Positions 53,702 to 62,611 of a stretch of DNA of 62,611 bases are shown here, one piece after another. The stretch is taken from the NCBI GenBank assembly GCA_913020115.1, contig CAJWBQ010000027.1, forward strand, positions 1-62,611, in the 5' to 3' direction. The stretch is from an uncultured Cellvibrionales bacterium. GTDB lineage: Bacteria; Pseudomonadota; Gammaproteobacteria; Pseudomonadales; Cellvibrionaceae. Made by a program: the position numbers and the translations under genes. Each line of letters begins with the position of its first letter. Position 1 is the first letter of the stretch. Under the pieces are notes generated by a model that was not told where the DNA came from, did no database searches, and saw nothing but the letters and a program-made list of their open reading frames with translations.

Positions 53702-54685
53702 TCAGCTGTTCACATCAATGACAACTCGACCCTTAACCTTGCCTTGAATAATTTCTTGGGCCAGCGTTGGTACACGACTTAGAGGTTCAACTATCGTCGC
53801 AGTTGCCAGCAGGGACAAGTCCAAATAGGCGGCTAAATCAGCCCAAGCTCGAACCCTTACGGCCATTGGCGCCATTACAGAATCACAGCCCTGCAAACGC
53901 ACGTTGCGCAAAATGAAAGGCATCATATTCCCCGGCAAATCAAGCCCTCCGGCCAAACCACATACTGCCGCTATACCATTGTATTTCACTTGACTCAGTG
54001 CAGTAGCTAGAGTTGTCGACCCTACTGTATCGACCACTCCAGCCCATAGCTCTCGTTCAAGGGGTTTGGATTTCCTTGCCAGCTCACCCCGAGTCACAAT
54101 GGACGATGCACCTAGGGTTTTTAGATAGCCTTCTTGTTCTGGTCTGCCCGTCGCAGCCGTCACCTCATAACCCAATGCGCTCAATAGCATGATAGCCACG
54201 GAGCCAACCCCTCCCACCGAACCTGTGACCAAAATTGGGCCATCACTCGGCAGGACACCATGGTCTCGTATTGCATTAACACAGAGCATTGCGGTATAGC
54301 CTGCGGTGCCAATGGCCATCGCCTGCTGGCTTGAAAATTCTGCCGGAATGGTGAGCAAAAAATCGGGGTTAACTCGCTGCTTCGGGCTATAACCGCCCCA
54401 GTGTCGCTCTGACAAGCCGTAACCGTTGGCAAGTACTTTGTCGCCAATATTGAAACGAGAATCTTTGGATTCAGAGACAGTACCCGCCAAGTCGATACCG
54501 CACACCATTGGCAACTTCTGGCAAATGGGGGAAGCTCCCGAAACGGCCAGTCCGTCTTTGAAATTTAATGTGGAATACTCCACATCAACCAGCACTGCCT
54601 CATCGGGTAAATCAGCAATGCTCAGGGTTTGAAGCTTTGCTTCGCGATTTTCATCGACCAGCAAGGCTTGAAATGTATCAGTCAT
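53702..54685 (-). CDS. Acrylyl-CoA reductase-like MDR oxidoreductase (AcuI/YhdH)
   Basis: The 327-residue medium-chain dehydrogenase/reductase lacks the catalytic zinc cysteines and has the NADP-binding loop VTGSVGGVGSVA near residue 145. The sequence is typical of the YhdH/AcuI group, which reduces acrylyl-CoA to propionyl-CoA. The ATG at 54685 has AAGAGG just upstream, so the longer frame to 54718 is not used. In marine bacteria this enzyme often detoxifies acrylate from DMSP; no DMSP lyase is seen here. Confidence 0.85.
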   Translation of the reverse strand: MTDTFQALLVDENREAKLQTLSIADLPDEAVLVDVEYSTLNFKDGLAVSGASPICQKLPMVCGIDLAGTVSESKDSRFNIGDKVLANGYGLSERHWGGYSPKQRVNPDFLLTIPAEFSSQQAMAIGTAGYTAMLCVNAIRDHGVLPSDGPILVTGSVGGVGSVAIMLLSALGYEVTAATGRPEQEGYLKTLGASSIVTRGELARKSKPLERELWAGVVDTVGSTTLATALSQVKYNGIAAVCGLAGGLDLPGNMMPFILRNVRLQGCDSVMAPMAVRVRAWADLAAYLDLSLLATATIVEPLSRVPTLAQEIIQGKVKGRVVIDVNS

Positions 54686-54762
54686 AGATAGCCTCTTAAA
54701 GAGAGTAGGAATAAACACTATACGGAGTGTATCAAATTCCTACCCTACATCGCTCTAAGAGT

Positions 54763-55248
54763 TCAAGGCGCCGAAGCTAGGAGCGTGAAAACCTGATTCA
54801 ATCGAGTTAACTCCATTAATTGCAGGGCCGGCCCCCGTACACCAACAAAGACCATCGAGTGCCCCTGATGTTTGGCTACTTTTAGAGCTTCTAGAAATAC
54901 CGCGATACCGGCACTATCAATGTAAGGCAAGTGAGTGAAGTCGATAACTAAGTGGTGATGAGCGCCGAGAGCAGACAGCAATTTTTTGCGAACACGGGGC
55001 GCAGAGGCAAGGTCAATAGCCCCACTGAACGCTAGGGTATGATATTTACAGGCTTGCGCATCGGGTACACATTGCCTTGTTGTCTTTGCCTTAACGGCCG
55101 TTCCAGGTATTTGGGGCTTATCTCCCGCCCTTAAACTAAAGAGACGGGACAGTGCCACCGAGCCTAAAGTCATGATGTTTGGAATGTCGGTTGCTCGACC
55201 CCAAGTGCCTGTTTGAATGCCGTCCATCTTCTTTTTTCCCAATCCCAT
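54763..55248 (-). CDS. STAS-domain protein
   Basis: The protein has a C-terminal STAS domain (about 80-160) with the phosphorylation-site motif DSAG in YIDSAGIAVFLEALK, as in anti-sigma factor antagonists. The first 60-70 residues are unlike anything I know. Three nearby in-frame starts exist (55281 TTG, 55248 ATG, 55227 ATG); 55248 is a compromise. A cognate kinase or phosphatase is not adjacent. Confidence 0.72.
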   Translation of the reverse strand: MGLGKKKMDGIQTGTWGRATDIPNIMTLGSVALSRLFSLRAGDKPQIPGTAVKAKTTRQCVPDAQACKYHTLAFSGAIDLASAPRVRKKLLSALGAHHHLVIDFTHLPYIDSAGIAVFLEALKVAKHQGHSMVFVGVRGPALQLMELTRLNQVFTLLASAP

Positions 55249-55725
55249 CTTGCAGGTGGTATCCCTGACCGTTAAATGCAAGCCACTGTGGCGAGTCTAT
55301 TGAAGCTGCTTGGGCAAGCTACCCGTACAACTTGAGTGCACTATAGTCAGAGGGAGTGAACGAAGTCTGAACGTTATATTAACTGAACATTAATGAGCAC
55401 CTTTCAGACTAAGTCGCAGGACTTCCATCGATACCACCAGTGCCAAGGCCTGAGACGATATGCTTATTTGAATTTGTACGACTGGATTTCAAACGTATTA
55501 GCCGAAAAAGCCTCATAAGCTCTATTTCCTCCGCTGACGGCAAAAAGCCTGTGTCTTTGTAACATTCCCGCCACTCAAACCTGAGAAGCACGTTACCCAT
55601 AGTCAGCAAGTCGGGGATTATACCGAAACCTTCTTTAAGAAATTCTACTTACTCCCAATATTCCTACCGCACTCTGTTTGCCAAACTATACTGATTTATA
55701 GCCCCGTTACTTTAAGGAAGTCGTG
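55249..55725. other. Intergenic region before the heme-protein operon
   Basis: This 477-bp region has a 66-codon minus-strand open frame (55409-55609) with no recognisable feature, which I do not call. A TATACT at 55687-55692 could be a -10 element for the heme-protein gene; its -35 is poor. No other feature was seen. Confidence 0.45.
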
Positions 55726-56454
55726 ATGTATCTATCCAAAGTATGCCGATTATTAGTCACCCTAGTACTTACACCATTAGTTCTGACATTCCCCTACGCA
55801 GCTCTTGGGGATGACGTTGCAACCAGCGAGAGCCTAACTACCTTGTTCCGCGCATCAAGAAAAGTAATCTCGGTTAACCAAAATTTAATTAACGATGCGT
55901 CGAAAGGACATAAAGGTCTGGATGGAAAGTCTGTCGTAGAGATGGCTAAAGCCAACTACAAAGACGCTAGCGGGAAAACTTTATCCAGCGGAAAGCCACA
56001 AAAAGCCATGCTGGAATCAGTATCAGAAATCATGAGTGAAGCCCAAGAACTTATCAATCAAGCGGATGTGGGATTTAAAGGGTTCTTACCCGCTATATTC
56101 GCTCGGCGTGTCGCGGGGAGGTTTAGTCAAAAAATGCAGGGCAGCATGAGCATAAAGCTAACCGCACCGAAGAAATACGTTCGCAATCGCGCAAATAGAC
56201 CCGACAAATGGGAACACGATGTGATAGAAAATAAATTTAAAGGTGAGGGCTATGAGAATGGAAAGCCATTTTTCGAAGTGGCAAAAAGTAAAGGCAAAGA
56301 TGCTTTTCGATATATATTGCCAGAATACTACGGCGAATCCTGCTTAGGCTGCCACGGATCCCCTAAAGGCGAACTGGACATTACAGGGGGCAAAAAGGAA
56401 GGAGGTGTTTTGGGTGAACTAGGCGGAGCTATTAGCCTAGCAATATTCAAATAG
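55726..56454 (+). CDS. Periplasmic c-type heme protein (DUF3365/Tll0287-like)
   Basis: The 242-residue protein has a signal peptide (about residues 1-28) and a domain resembling DUF3365/Tll0287 sensor modules, with a CLGCH heme-attachment motif at 206-210. Such domains are known as heme-containing ligand or redox sensors. AAGGAAG lies six to seven bases before the ATG. It is followed after 18 bp by a chemoreceptor gene. A partnership in heme-based redox or gas sensing is inferred; in other bacteria DUF3365 can be fused to the receptor. Confidence 0.82.
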   Translation: MYLSKVCRLLVTLVLTPLVLTFPYAALGDDVATSESLTTLFRASRKVISVNQNLINDASKGHKGLDGKSVVEMAKANYKDASGKTLSSGKPQKAMLESVSEIMSEAQELINQADVGFKGFLPAIFARRVAGRFSQKMQGSMSIKLTAPKKYVRNRANRPDKWEHDVIENKFKGEGYENGKPFFEVAKSKGKDAFRYILPEYYGESCLGCHGSPKGELDITGGKKEGGVLGELGGAISLAIFK

Positions 56455-56472
56455 GCGGACTGGTGGGAAAAC

Positions 56473-58188
56473 ATGAGAATCAGGGATCTATCCATAGGCG
56501 TTAGAATACTTGTGTTTACGGGAATATTTGCAGGTATTATTTTGTTATCCCTAGCCTATCTAGCGATGGCGCTATCCGAAAGTTCGGACCTAAGTCGCTC
56601 ACAAACAAACGTTGTTAGCCTACAGCGCAATGCCATTGACACTCAGAGCAAACTTCTCGCTGAACAGGGCGTTTCCGCGAAACGACTTAACAACGTAACA
56701 GAGTTGAGTCGTAAATTTTCTGAAGTTCGATTTTGGTTAGCCGACTTATCTGTTAGCTGGCTCAACGAGTCGGAAGCGAATGCAGAAATGGCAAAAGAAG
56801 AAATGTATTTCCTGCTCTCTCGCATTGATGATCAGTCACTTGCGACCTCACTAAAAGATCGCACTGATGTATTTTATGAAAAAATGCTCGAAGCTGTAGA
56901 CGCTTATGTGGATGAAAATCGCGTCCTAGGAAATTCGTTAATGTCCGAATCCAGGCGCCAGGGGCTATCAATTGACAAAAATTTAGCCGATTTAGGCAAA
57001 GAGGCTCGAGAAAGTACAAACACCATTGCGACTAGCCTCAGAAACGCAGGGGAGCAAGTTGCTACGTCGGGTAGTGAATTGACCAAAACCGCCAGCATTG
57101 TAGAAGAAACCAGCAATCGCTTACTCAGTGTATCGCTCAGCGTTTTGCTGGTTTTAATGATCGCCAGCGCGGTCTATTCAATCGCCCTAAAAAATAATAT
57201 CCACGGGCCAATTACCAAATTGCGGACAGCACTAGAGCATATTGAACAAAATTCGGACCTTATCTATCGAGTTGACGTTGATAGTCGGGATGAGATGGGA
57301 ATAATGAGCAGCGCCCTGAACAAGATGATGGAACACTTTCAGGGGGTGGTTTCTCAGGTTAGAGCCGCCGCCCTTGAATTGAAACATGCCACCGAAACTA
57401 CCGGTGATATTGTTGGGCAAACTAAAGTCTGTGCCCATAAGCAACAAGAGGCTACAGATCAAGTTGCTGTGGCAATCAACGAGATGGCCGCAACAGTGGA
57501 AGAGGTGGCAAGACACGCGAACGGGGCTTCGGAAGCCGCAAATGAAGCGCGATCGGCTTCAGACGAAGGCCATCAGATGGTTAAGGAAACCGTCAAACTT
57601 ATGTCTGCACTGTCTGACAATACCCGCCAAGCCCACAATGCAATTTCGCGAGTATCCGATGACACCAGTAATATTGGAACAGTACTGGATGTAATTAGGG
57701 GGGTATCAGAACAGACCAATCTATTGGCCCTCAACGCTGCAATTGAAGCCGCTCGAGCGGGAGAAGCTGGCAGGGGCTTTGCCGTTGTAGCCGATGAGGT
57801 TCGCACTCTAGCTCAACGCACACAGGAGTCTGCACAGGAAATTCATACGATGATTACGCGCTTACAGGAAGGTACGGCCAATGCAGTAGGTGTGATGGAG
57901 GGAGGAGTAGAAAGCGCTGAGCAAGCCGTTCAACAAGCCAATGCAGCTGGAGAAGCCCTGCAAAAAATTAACACCTCGGTTTTGGGTATTGTGGACATTA
58001 ATATTCAGATCGCAACGGCCACAGAAGAGCAGTCGGCCACGGCAGAAGAAATTAATCGCAATATCACGAATATTACTGAGTACGCCGCAGAGACCGCGGA
58101 TGGAGCATCTAAAACAACTCAAGCGTGTACCGATCAAATAGCGCTATCTGAAGAACTGGCTTCTTTGGTGAACAAATTCAAGGTTTAA
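56473..58188 (+). CDS. Methyl-accepting chemotaxis protein
   Basis: The 571-residue chemoreceptor has TM1 (about 10-32), a helical periplasmic region (33-215), TM2 (217-239), a HAMP domain (about 241-293) and a cytoplasmic signalling domain with the conserved tip [18 protein letters not shown]. It lacks a C-terminal CheR-binding pentapeptide. It signals to CheA-CheW to alter swimming, or a related output. Located directly after the heme protein, whose domain may be its ligand-sensing partner. Confidence 0.95.
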   Translation: MRIRDLSIGVRILVFTGIFAGIILLSLAYLAMALSESSDLSRSQTNVVSLQRNAIDTQSKLLAEQGVSAKRLNNVTELSRKFSEVRFWLADLSVSWLNESEANAEMAKEEMYFLLSRIDDQSLATSLKDRTDVFYEKMLEAVDAYVDENRVLGNSLMSESRRQGLSIDKNLADLGKEARESTNTIATSLRNAGEQVATSGSELTKTASIVEETSNRLLSVSLSVLLVLMIASAVYSIALKNNIHGPITKLRTALEHIEQNSDLIYRVDVDSRDEMGIMSSALNKMMEHFQGVVSQVRAAALELKHATETTGDIVGQTKVCAHKQQEATDQVAVAINEMAATVEEVARHANGASEAANEARSASDEGHQMVKETVKLMSALSDNTRQAHNAISRVSDDTSNIGTVLDVIRGVSEQTNLLALNAAIEAARAGEAGRGFAVVADEVRTLAQRTQESAQEIHTMITRLQEGTANAVGVMEGGVESAEQAVQQANAAGEALQKINTSVLGIVDINIQIATATEEQSATAEEINRNITNITEYAAETADGASKTTQACTDQIALSEELASLVNKFKV

Positions 58189-58250
58189 GTGAGGGACCAC
58201 TCACTTGATTTTCAGCGCAGGCTATCTTAATTCAAGGCAGGGGCGCAATC

Positions 58251-59522
58251 ATGAATATTGACACACAGGGCAGAATTTCAGCGGTAAGCCTACTTTTCTT
58301 TGGCACACTTGCCTTATCATCCATTTGTTTTGACGTCGTAGGAAGTGAGGACAGAAACTTCTCCCAAGCGATTGAAAAAGGTACCGCACACCTATCTTTT
58401 CGCTACCGATTTGAAAGTGTAGAACAAGATAATTCACTGAAAGATGCCAGCGCATCCACATTAAAGACTCGCTTGAATTTCACCACACAGACCTCACATG
58501 GCATTCAAGCCTTTATTGAGGTTGATGATGTATCCGTCATCGGCACCGATAATTACAACGATACCCATTTTCACAACCCCCAATATTCAGTTGTTGCCGA
58601 TCCTGAAGGAACAGAGATTAATCAAGCTTGGCTACGCTTTAGCGGCCTGGAAAAAAACATAATTACCCTAGGTCGACAGAGAATCAATTTTGACAATCAG
58701 CGTTTTTTCGGTGGTGTCGGCTGGCGGCAAAATGAGCAGACCTACGATGCGCTTATGGTAACGAATACGTCTCTAAGCAATATAAGTGCGCGCTATGTGT
58801 ATATGTACAACGTGAATAGAATTTTTGGCCCCGGCGACGGCGCCCAACTGGCTGACTTCGGCACCGACTCACACCTTATCAATGTAAGCTTTGAAGGCTG
58901 GAATGTCGGGAAGTTGAATCTCTATGCTTATTTGATGGACGTAGAAGACGCCCACGCTTTTGCAACCGAGACTTATGGCGCTCGATTTAACGCCAATCAC
59001 AAGCTGAGCGAAGAAAAGAAGCTACTATTTACGGCCGAGCTGGCTACACAAAAAGACTATGGAGGATACGCTGACCAGACAAATTTCGATGCGAATTATT
59101 ACACTCTAGCGAGCAGCTTAAAATCGAAAGCATTTACCACCACGCTGGGTTACGAGGTCTTAGAGGGCAACAGTACCAGTAGTGGAGAATCATTTAGAAC
59201 ACCTTTCGCTACCTTGCATAAATTTAACGGTTGGGCGGATCAGTTTTTAGGCACTCCTGCTGCTGGCTTAGAAGACATATATGTCAATATCACTAGCAAG
59301 CTTGCAGGGTTCAAATTTATACTAGTCTACCACGATTTTTCTTCAGAAGACGGCAGTGACGACTACGGCAGCGAGTTTGATATTTCTGTTAGTCGTTCAT
59401 TAACCAAAAGCGCATCGGCATTGTTAAAATATGCGGATTATAGTGCGGACGGCGAGGCAAACACAGTATTGGGCAAGGTAGATACTCAGAAAATTTGGTT
59501 AATGTTGACAATGAAATTCTAG
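58251..59522 (+). CDS. Alginate-export-type outer-membrane barrel
   Basis: The 423-residue protein has an N-terminal hydrophobic signal (about residues 10-31) and a barrel domain of the Alginate_exp type (LGRQRINFDNQRFFGGVGWR is characteristic), ending in Phe (LMLTMKF). The family includes AlgE and many porins of unknown cargo; no alginate genes are nearby. It is 62 bp after the chemoreceptor gene. Its stop TAG and the stop of the convergent Rieske gene share the tetranucleotide CTAG. Confidence 0.82.
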   Translation: MNIDTQGRISAVSLLFFGTLALSSICFDVVGSEDRNFSQAIEKGTAHLSFRYRFESVEQDNSLKDASASTLKTRLNFTTQTSHGIQAFIEVDDVSVIGTDNYNDTHFHNPQYSVVADPEGTEINQAWLRFSGLEKNIITLGRQRINFDNQRFFGGVGWRQNEQTYDALMVTNTSLSNISARYVYMYNVNRIFGPGDGAQLADFGTDSHLINVSFEGWNVGKLNLYAYLMDVEDAHAFATETYGARFNANHKLSEEKKLLFTAELATQKDYGGYADQTNFDANYYTLASSLKSKAFTTTLGYEVLEGNSTSSGESFRTPFATLHKFNGWADQFLGTPAAGLEDIYVNITSKLAGFKFILVYHDFSSEDGSDDYGSEFDISVSRSLTKSASALLKYADYSADGEANTVLGKVDTQKIWLMLTMKF

Positions 59523-60633
59523 GGCACGCGCTCCGTCAGGTTTTGATGGAATTGGACTATAGCCTTTTCAAAGCGACCGAAAGTTAAATGGCTGTTTGCG
59601 TTACTAGCTAAGCTTTCTTGAATAGTGCAGGCCGCCGCTCGATCCTCGTCAAGACCAGAATCTCTGACAAAGCTAGCATCGCGTTCGGCTTCCTCCAGAC
59701 TTATTTCAATTCCCATATGTCCCTTATTGGTAAGCTGATAAACCACATGTTCGGTGCAGGTTGGGCTAATCGGCTCAAGAATTACTAGACTAGAATGCTT
59801 GGATAAAACACTCACCTGAGCATTTGGGAAAAGCTGATATACCGTGATCACTAGTCCGTCGATATTACGCTCTTCAAGGTTAACATCGCGCAACTTTTTA
59901 ATCCGCCGAAACGGGAAGGTGATACGAGAGAAAGACCCAAAGGATTCGACGATGTTTATATTGACGAGCCCATAGGGGAAAAAGCTTTTTTGTGTAGAGA
60001 TTTAATAAGGTACCCCTCCATAGAAGTTTCAGCGATCAACTCCCAGTTGGCGTCACCCAAAAAACCCACTTGCTTAAAGAACTTTTGCTCTGGTGAGAAA
60101 AAATCAAGAATGTTTTCTAGCGCCTCTGAATCAATAGAGCCCTTTTGGTTTACATAGACAATGCCGCCTTTTTCGCTCGCGCTAACCTCAACTAAGCCAT
60201 GCTCTTTTGGGTCCGAATCTGGAAAACCGTCCTTTTCAGGAATGGGCTTGAGATGCCCGTCTAAGCCATAGGTCCAGGCGTGATAGGGATAGACAAAAGC
60301 ACGGGCATACCCACTGTCCTTGGCGACCTGCATACCGCGATGTCGGCATGTATTGATAAATGCTCGAACAAGGCCATCTTCACCTCGCACCACAATGAGT
60401 GGGGTCCCAGCGGCTTTTCTCGCAATATAGCTGCCATTCTCTGGCAAAGCTGCTGAGGGACAAAAGGGAACTGAGGTACTTTTCAGGAGCTCGATTTCAG
60501 CCTTGAACCGATCCTCCGACAGGTAGTTAGTTACAGGCTCCCGCCAGACCATTTCACCGAGATCGGTTGTTTTGTTATCAATATGACTAAATATACGGTC
60601 AATAATATCGCTGTCATTGAGTAAAGTGGCCAT
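59519..60633 (-). pseudogene. Rieske aromatic-ring dioxygenase alpha subunit, inactivated
   Basis: The first part (60633-59956) has the Rieske domain and start of the catalytic domain; the second part (to 59519) continues the catalytic domain in another frame. A one-base deletion in a run of A near 59983-59990 would restore a continuous protein of about 371 residues. Two key residues are also changed. The Rieske motif CRH is present, but the cysteine four residues before WTY is Tyr (Y115, in YPYH). The mononuclear-iron motif reads EGYL-IKSLH where EGYH is normal (L209), so one His ligand is gone. Together these point to a decayed gene, not a sequencing error. Ancestral function: hydroxylation of an aromatic or similar substrate, with partners elsewhere. 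Confidence 0.88.
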
Positions 60634-61116
60634 AATTTTCCTATATTTTTACCGCTGAACTGTACTATGAGAAGGTTTGAACAGGCAGCCAGAAGAAAAC
60701 TGCTGCAATGGAATGACCCAATCTCGTTTTCATCAAACCAAAATATCCCCTTACTTTCTAGGTTTTTAAGCATTGGCAGCTTAGCAAAAAAAAACATACG
60801 AACACAACTATCGTAATATTACTGTACTCGCGTGAAAAGCTGAATGATAGATCGTATTCAATCCTCTACGGCACAATAGTTAAGACATGATTTTGGATAC
60901 AGGCAATGCCACTTATAAAATTCTAGGCCAGTTAACAATTTTTCCGATTAGGCTATACTCCTCTTTTCGGGTAATTTTATGCTATTATTCTCTGGGCTGC
61001 GAAAGAGTCTTAGATGATTGGTTCTTGGGCTCAATTGGCAGAGCATAAAATCAATAAGTAGTGCATTCTTCATATTCAGACTTTTCAGAAGTACGGTGTA
61101 GCCAACTTAGGAAATC
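60634..61116. other. Intergenic region between the Rieske remnant and the binding protein
   Basis: This 483-bp A/T-rich region contains a promoter for the downstream gene (60933-60960) and the tRNA D-arm-like fragment noted separately. I found no gene or terminator in the rest. Confidence 0.5.
60933..60960 (+). promoter_or_regulatory. Putative promoter of the second binding-protein gene
   Basis: TTAACA (60933-60938) and TATACT (60955-60960) are 16 bp apart. Transcription would begin near 60967, about 150 bp before the ATG, leaving a long untranslated leader. Confidence 0.55.
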
Positions 61117-61902
61117 ATGACCCTAATTAGTTTTGAATCCGCAAGTAAATACCTTAAACACCTTAAGGTTGTTCCATTTTTTCTTGCTCTTTGCCTTTCT
61201 ACAACTAGCCCCGCAAAAGAAACTGTGCGTCTGGCATCGGGAGAGTGGAAGCCGTATACATCTCATTCGATGAGTAACTACGGTCACTTTAACCATGTTG
61301 TTAGTCAAGCATTCGCCTTGGAGGGCGTAGACGTTGAATATGGATTTTTCCCATGGAAGCGATCCATACTAATCGCGGCACAAGGGGCATGGGATGGAAC
61401 ACTACCATGGGGCTACCAAGAAGAACGGATAGAATATTTTTATCATAGCGAAATTGTAGCTGAACAAAGGTATTTTTTCTTTCACTTAAAGAATACAAAA
61501 TTCGATTGGGAATCTTATGCTGATTTGAACGGCCTAGTTATTGGAGCTTTCATCGGGTATAACTATAGCAAAGAATTCCAGAACGCGGAAAGAGAAAAGG
61601 AAATCAATGTCATCCGGATAGGCACAGGAAATCAGCTAATAAAATTACTTTTGGCTGGGCGAATTCAATTGGCCCTTATAGAACGAAGAATTGCTCAGGA
61701 TTTAATGTGCCGCTCATTTTCTCGGGAAGAAATAGATCAAATCTCCTATCACCCGAAATTGCAGAGCGAAGGCGGGCTACATCTTCTTTTATCAAAAAAA
61801 CACAAGAGAAATCAGGGCCTTATAGAAAAATTCAACAGAGGGCTAAGACGACTACAAACAAACGGCAAAGCTAACCTTGATTTTCTAACATGCTTTCAAT
61901 AA
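61117..61902 (+). CDS. Periplasmic solute-binding protein (SBP_bac_3 type)
   Basis: The 261-residue protein has a signal peptide (about residues 1-34, with LKVVPFFLALCLSTTS as hydrophobic core) and a bilobed binding domain beginning ETVRLASGEWKPYTS. It belongs to the same broad family as the protein at 28338-29099, but they are not closely similar by eye. There is no transport permease beside it. The ligand is unknown. TAGGA lies a few bases before the ATG. Confidence 0.78.
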   Translation: MTLISFESASKYLKHLKVVPFFLALCLSTTSPAKETVRLASGEWKPYTSHSMSNYGHFNHVVSQAFALEGVDVEYGFFPWKRSILIAAQGAWDGTLPWGYQEERIEYFYHSEIVAEQRYFFFHLKNTKFDWESYADLNGLVIGAFIGYNYSKEFQNAEREKEINVIRIGTGNQLIKLLLAGRIQLALIERRIAQDLMCRSFSREEIDQISYHPKLQSEGGLHLLLSKKHKRNQGLIEKFNRGLRRLQTNGKANLDFLTCFQ

Positions 61903-62045
61903 GCACCCCCACTACACAGATGATGGAGCAGCTAATATCGCCATAAGCAGCAAAAAAACTACTCATTACCCAAAGGCTACAAGAGCCAAACTACGCCACA
62001 GCCACATACATGTGACTTAAATCCGAACACAGCAGAAAAAATTGC

Positions 62046-62402
62046 ATGAAAATATCAACATTACTTATCGTCAAAAATTTGGAAGAAGCAAAGCAGTTCT
62101 ACGTGGAAGTAATGGGTCTCACTGTAGTCAAGGTATGCAGCGACCGATTAGAACTTGAAGTCGACGGTCACCAGATACACATTTTCGAGGGCGAAAGCAA
62201 GGCAAGGCCTTATCGTCATAGCTCTGACGCGAGCTCCACTTTAGTATTCTGGGTAGCTAACTTAGAAGCAAAGAAGCTGGAATTAGAGGCCTTAGGTTAC
62301 AAATTTATTCACACAAACGAAAACGCATACTCTAAGTATGGGGCCTTCTGGGGACCCTCAGGGATTGTTCATGAAATTTCAGAGCTGATAAATTACAATT
62401 GA
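62046..62402 (+). CDS. Small VOC-family protein
   Basis: The 118-residue protein is a single VOC module (MKISTLLIVKNLEEAKQFYVEVMGL). It has no His at the first strand and none at the usual second metal position, so it probably binds a ligand without metal, like bleomycin-resistance proteins. No signal peptide is seen, unlike the two-domain VOC protein at 24.7 kb. The ribosome-binding site is weak. The last 209 bp of the window show no gene. Confidence 0.75.
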   Translation: MKISTLLIVKNLEEAKQFYVEVMGLTVVKVCSDRLELEVDGHQIHIFEGESKARPYRHSSDASSTLVFWVANLEAKKLELEALGYKFIHTNENAYSKYGAFWGPSGIVHEISELINYN

Positions 62403-62611
62403 ACCAGAGGAAATATTGATATCTCTTAGGCTTGAGACATGGACCTACCGTTTATGAGCGACTGAAAAGCCACTTTGAATGACCTTAGGTCTTGCTCCTC
62501 TCGTTAATTTTTTGCCTGATTTTTAAGTCTATGTCGCGATTGTAATTATCCACCGTAATGTCATGATAGACCACATTCATCCATAGGATATTACGGACGC
62601 CGTGTGAATTC

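Noticed and set aside
55409..55609. 66-codon minus-strand open frame
   Set aside because: No recognisable domain or signal and no strong ribosome-binding site, so it is left uncalled.
59956..60000. Programmed -1 frameshift in the Rieske gene (A-run resembling a slippery site)
   Set aside because: A -1 slip on the A-run would restore the frame, but the loss of a cluster Cys and an iron-ligand His makes decay the simpler explanation.
1..62611. CRISPR arrays, prophage, insertion sequences, rRNA genes
   Set aside because: No spaced repeat arrays, integrase, transposase or phage structural genes, or rRNA sequence were seen; the only mobile-type trace is the inverted repeat at 29110-29187.

Overview
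The window comes from a Gram-negative gammaproteobacterium, probably a marine heterotroph of the Cellvibrionales/Spongiibacteraceae type. This placement is an inference from gene order and gene families; no rRNA gene is present. The first 23.8 kb is a minus-strand division and cell-wall (dcw) cluster in the same order as in Pseudomonas: mraZ, rsmH, ftsL, ftsI, murE, murF, mraY, murD, ftsW, murG, murC, ddlB, ftsQ, ftsA, ftsZ, lpxC, an M23 peptidase gene, secA, argJ and a mutT-type Nudix gene. Most junctions overlap by 1-8 bp. Upstream of mraZ are a good sigma70 promoter and four GTGG boxes spaced exactly 10 bp apart, as expected for MraZ autoregulation.

From about 24 kb the DNA is accessory, with many small transcription units. 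24-29 kb: an exported two-domain VOC protein, a TetR regulator, a short-chain dehydrogenase (SDR) and a periplasmic solute-binding protein. A 25-26 bp element occurs both upstream of TetR/VOC and upstream of the SDR. 29-34 kb: a TPR-sulfotransferase next to a TonB-dependent receptor, followed downstream by a long perfect inverted repeat. 34-37 kb: MarR regulator, RhlG-like reductase and acyl-CoA synthetase. 37-41.5 kb: an operon of a small PstS-like periplasmic protein, an outer-membrane barrel and a GGDEF-EAL c-di-GMP enzyme.

41.7-49.1 kb is a sucrose/fructoside utilisation locus: fructokinase, GPH-type symporter, a GH68 enzyme with no visible signal peptide, a TonB-dependent receptor and a LacI regulator. 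Three copies of the palindrome CAATCGATTG lie in the receptor-lacI intergenic region, and a degenerate copy lies upstream of the GH68 operon. This gives a complete import, hydrolysis, phosphorylation and regulation scheme.

49-55 kb holds an NAD(P)-binding protein, a LysR regulator divergent from a GST-LigA-LigB extradiol dioxygenase operon, a sterol-desaturase-family membrane hydroxylase, an AcuI/YhdH-type reductase and a STAS protein. 55.7-59.5 kb holds a periplasmic c-type heme protein (DUF3365/Tll0287-like), a methyl-accepting chemotaxis protein and an alginate-export-type barrel. Convergent with these is a Rieske dioxygenase alpha-subunit gene that has lost a cluster cysteine and an iron-ligand histidine and carries a frameshift, so it is almost certainly a pseudogene. 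The window ends with a second solute-binding protein and a small VOC protein.

No rRNA, intact tRNA, CRISPR array, transposase gene or phage gene was seen. The most noteworthy points are the GH68-based sucrose regulon with its operator array, two loci that each pair a periplasmic sensor-like protein with an outer-membrane barrel and an inner-membrane signal transducer, and the multiply damaged Rieske gene.
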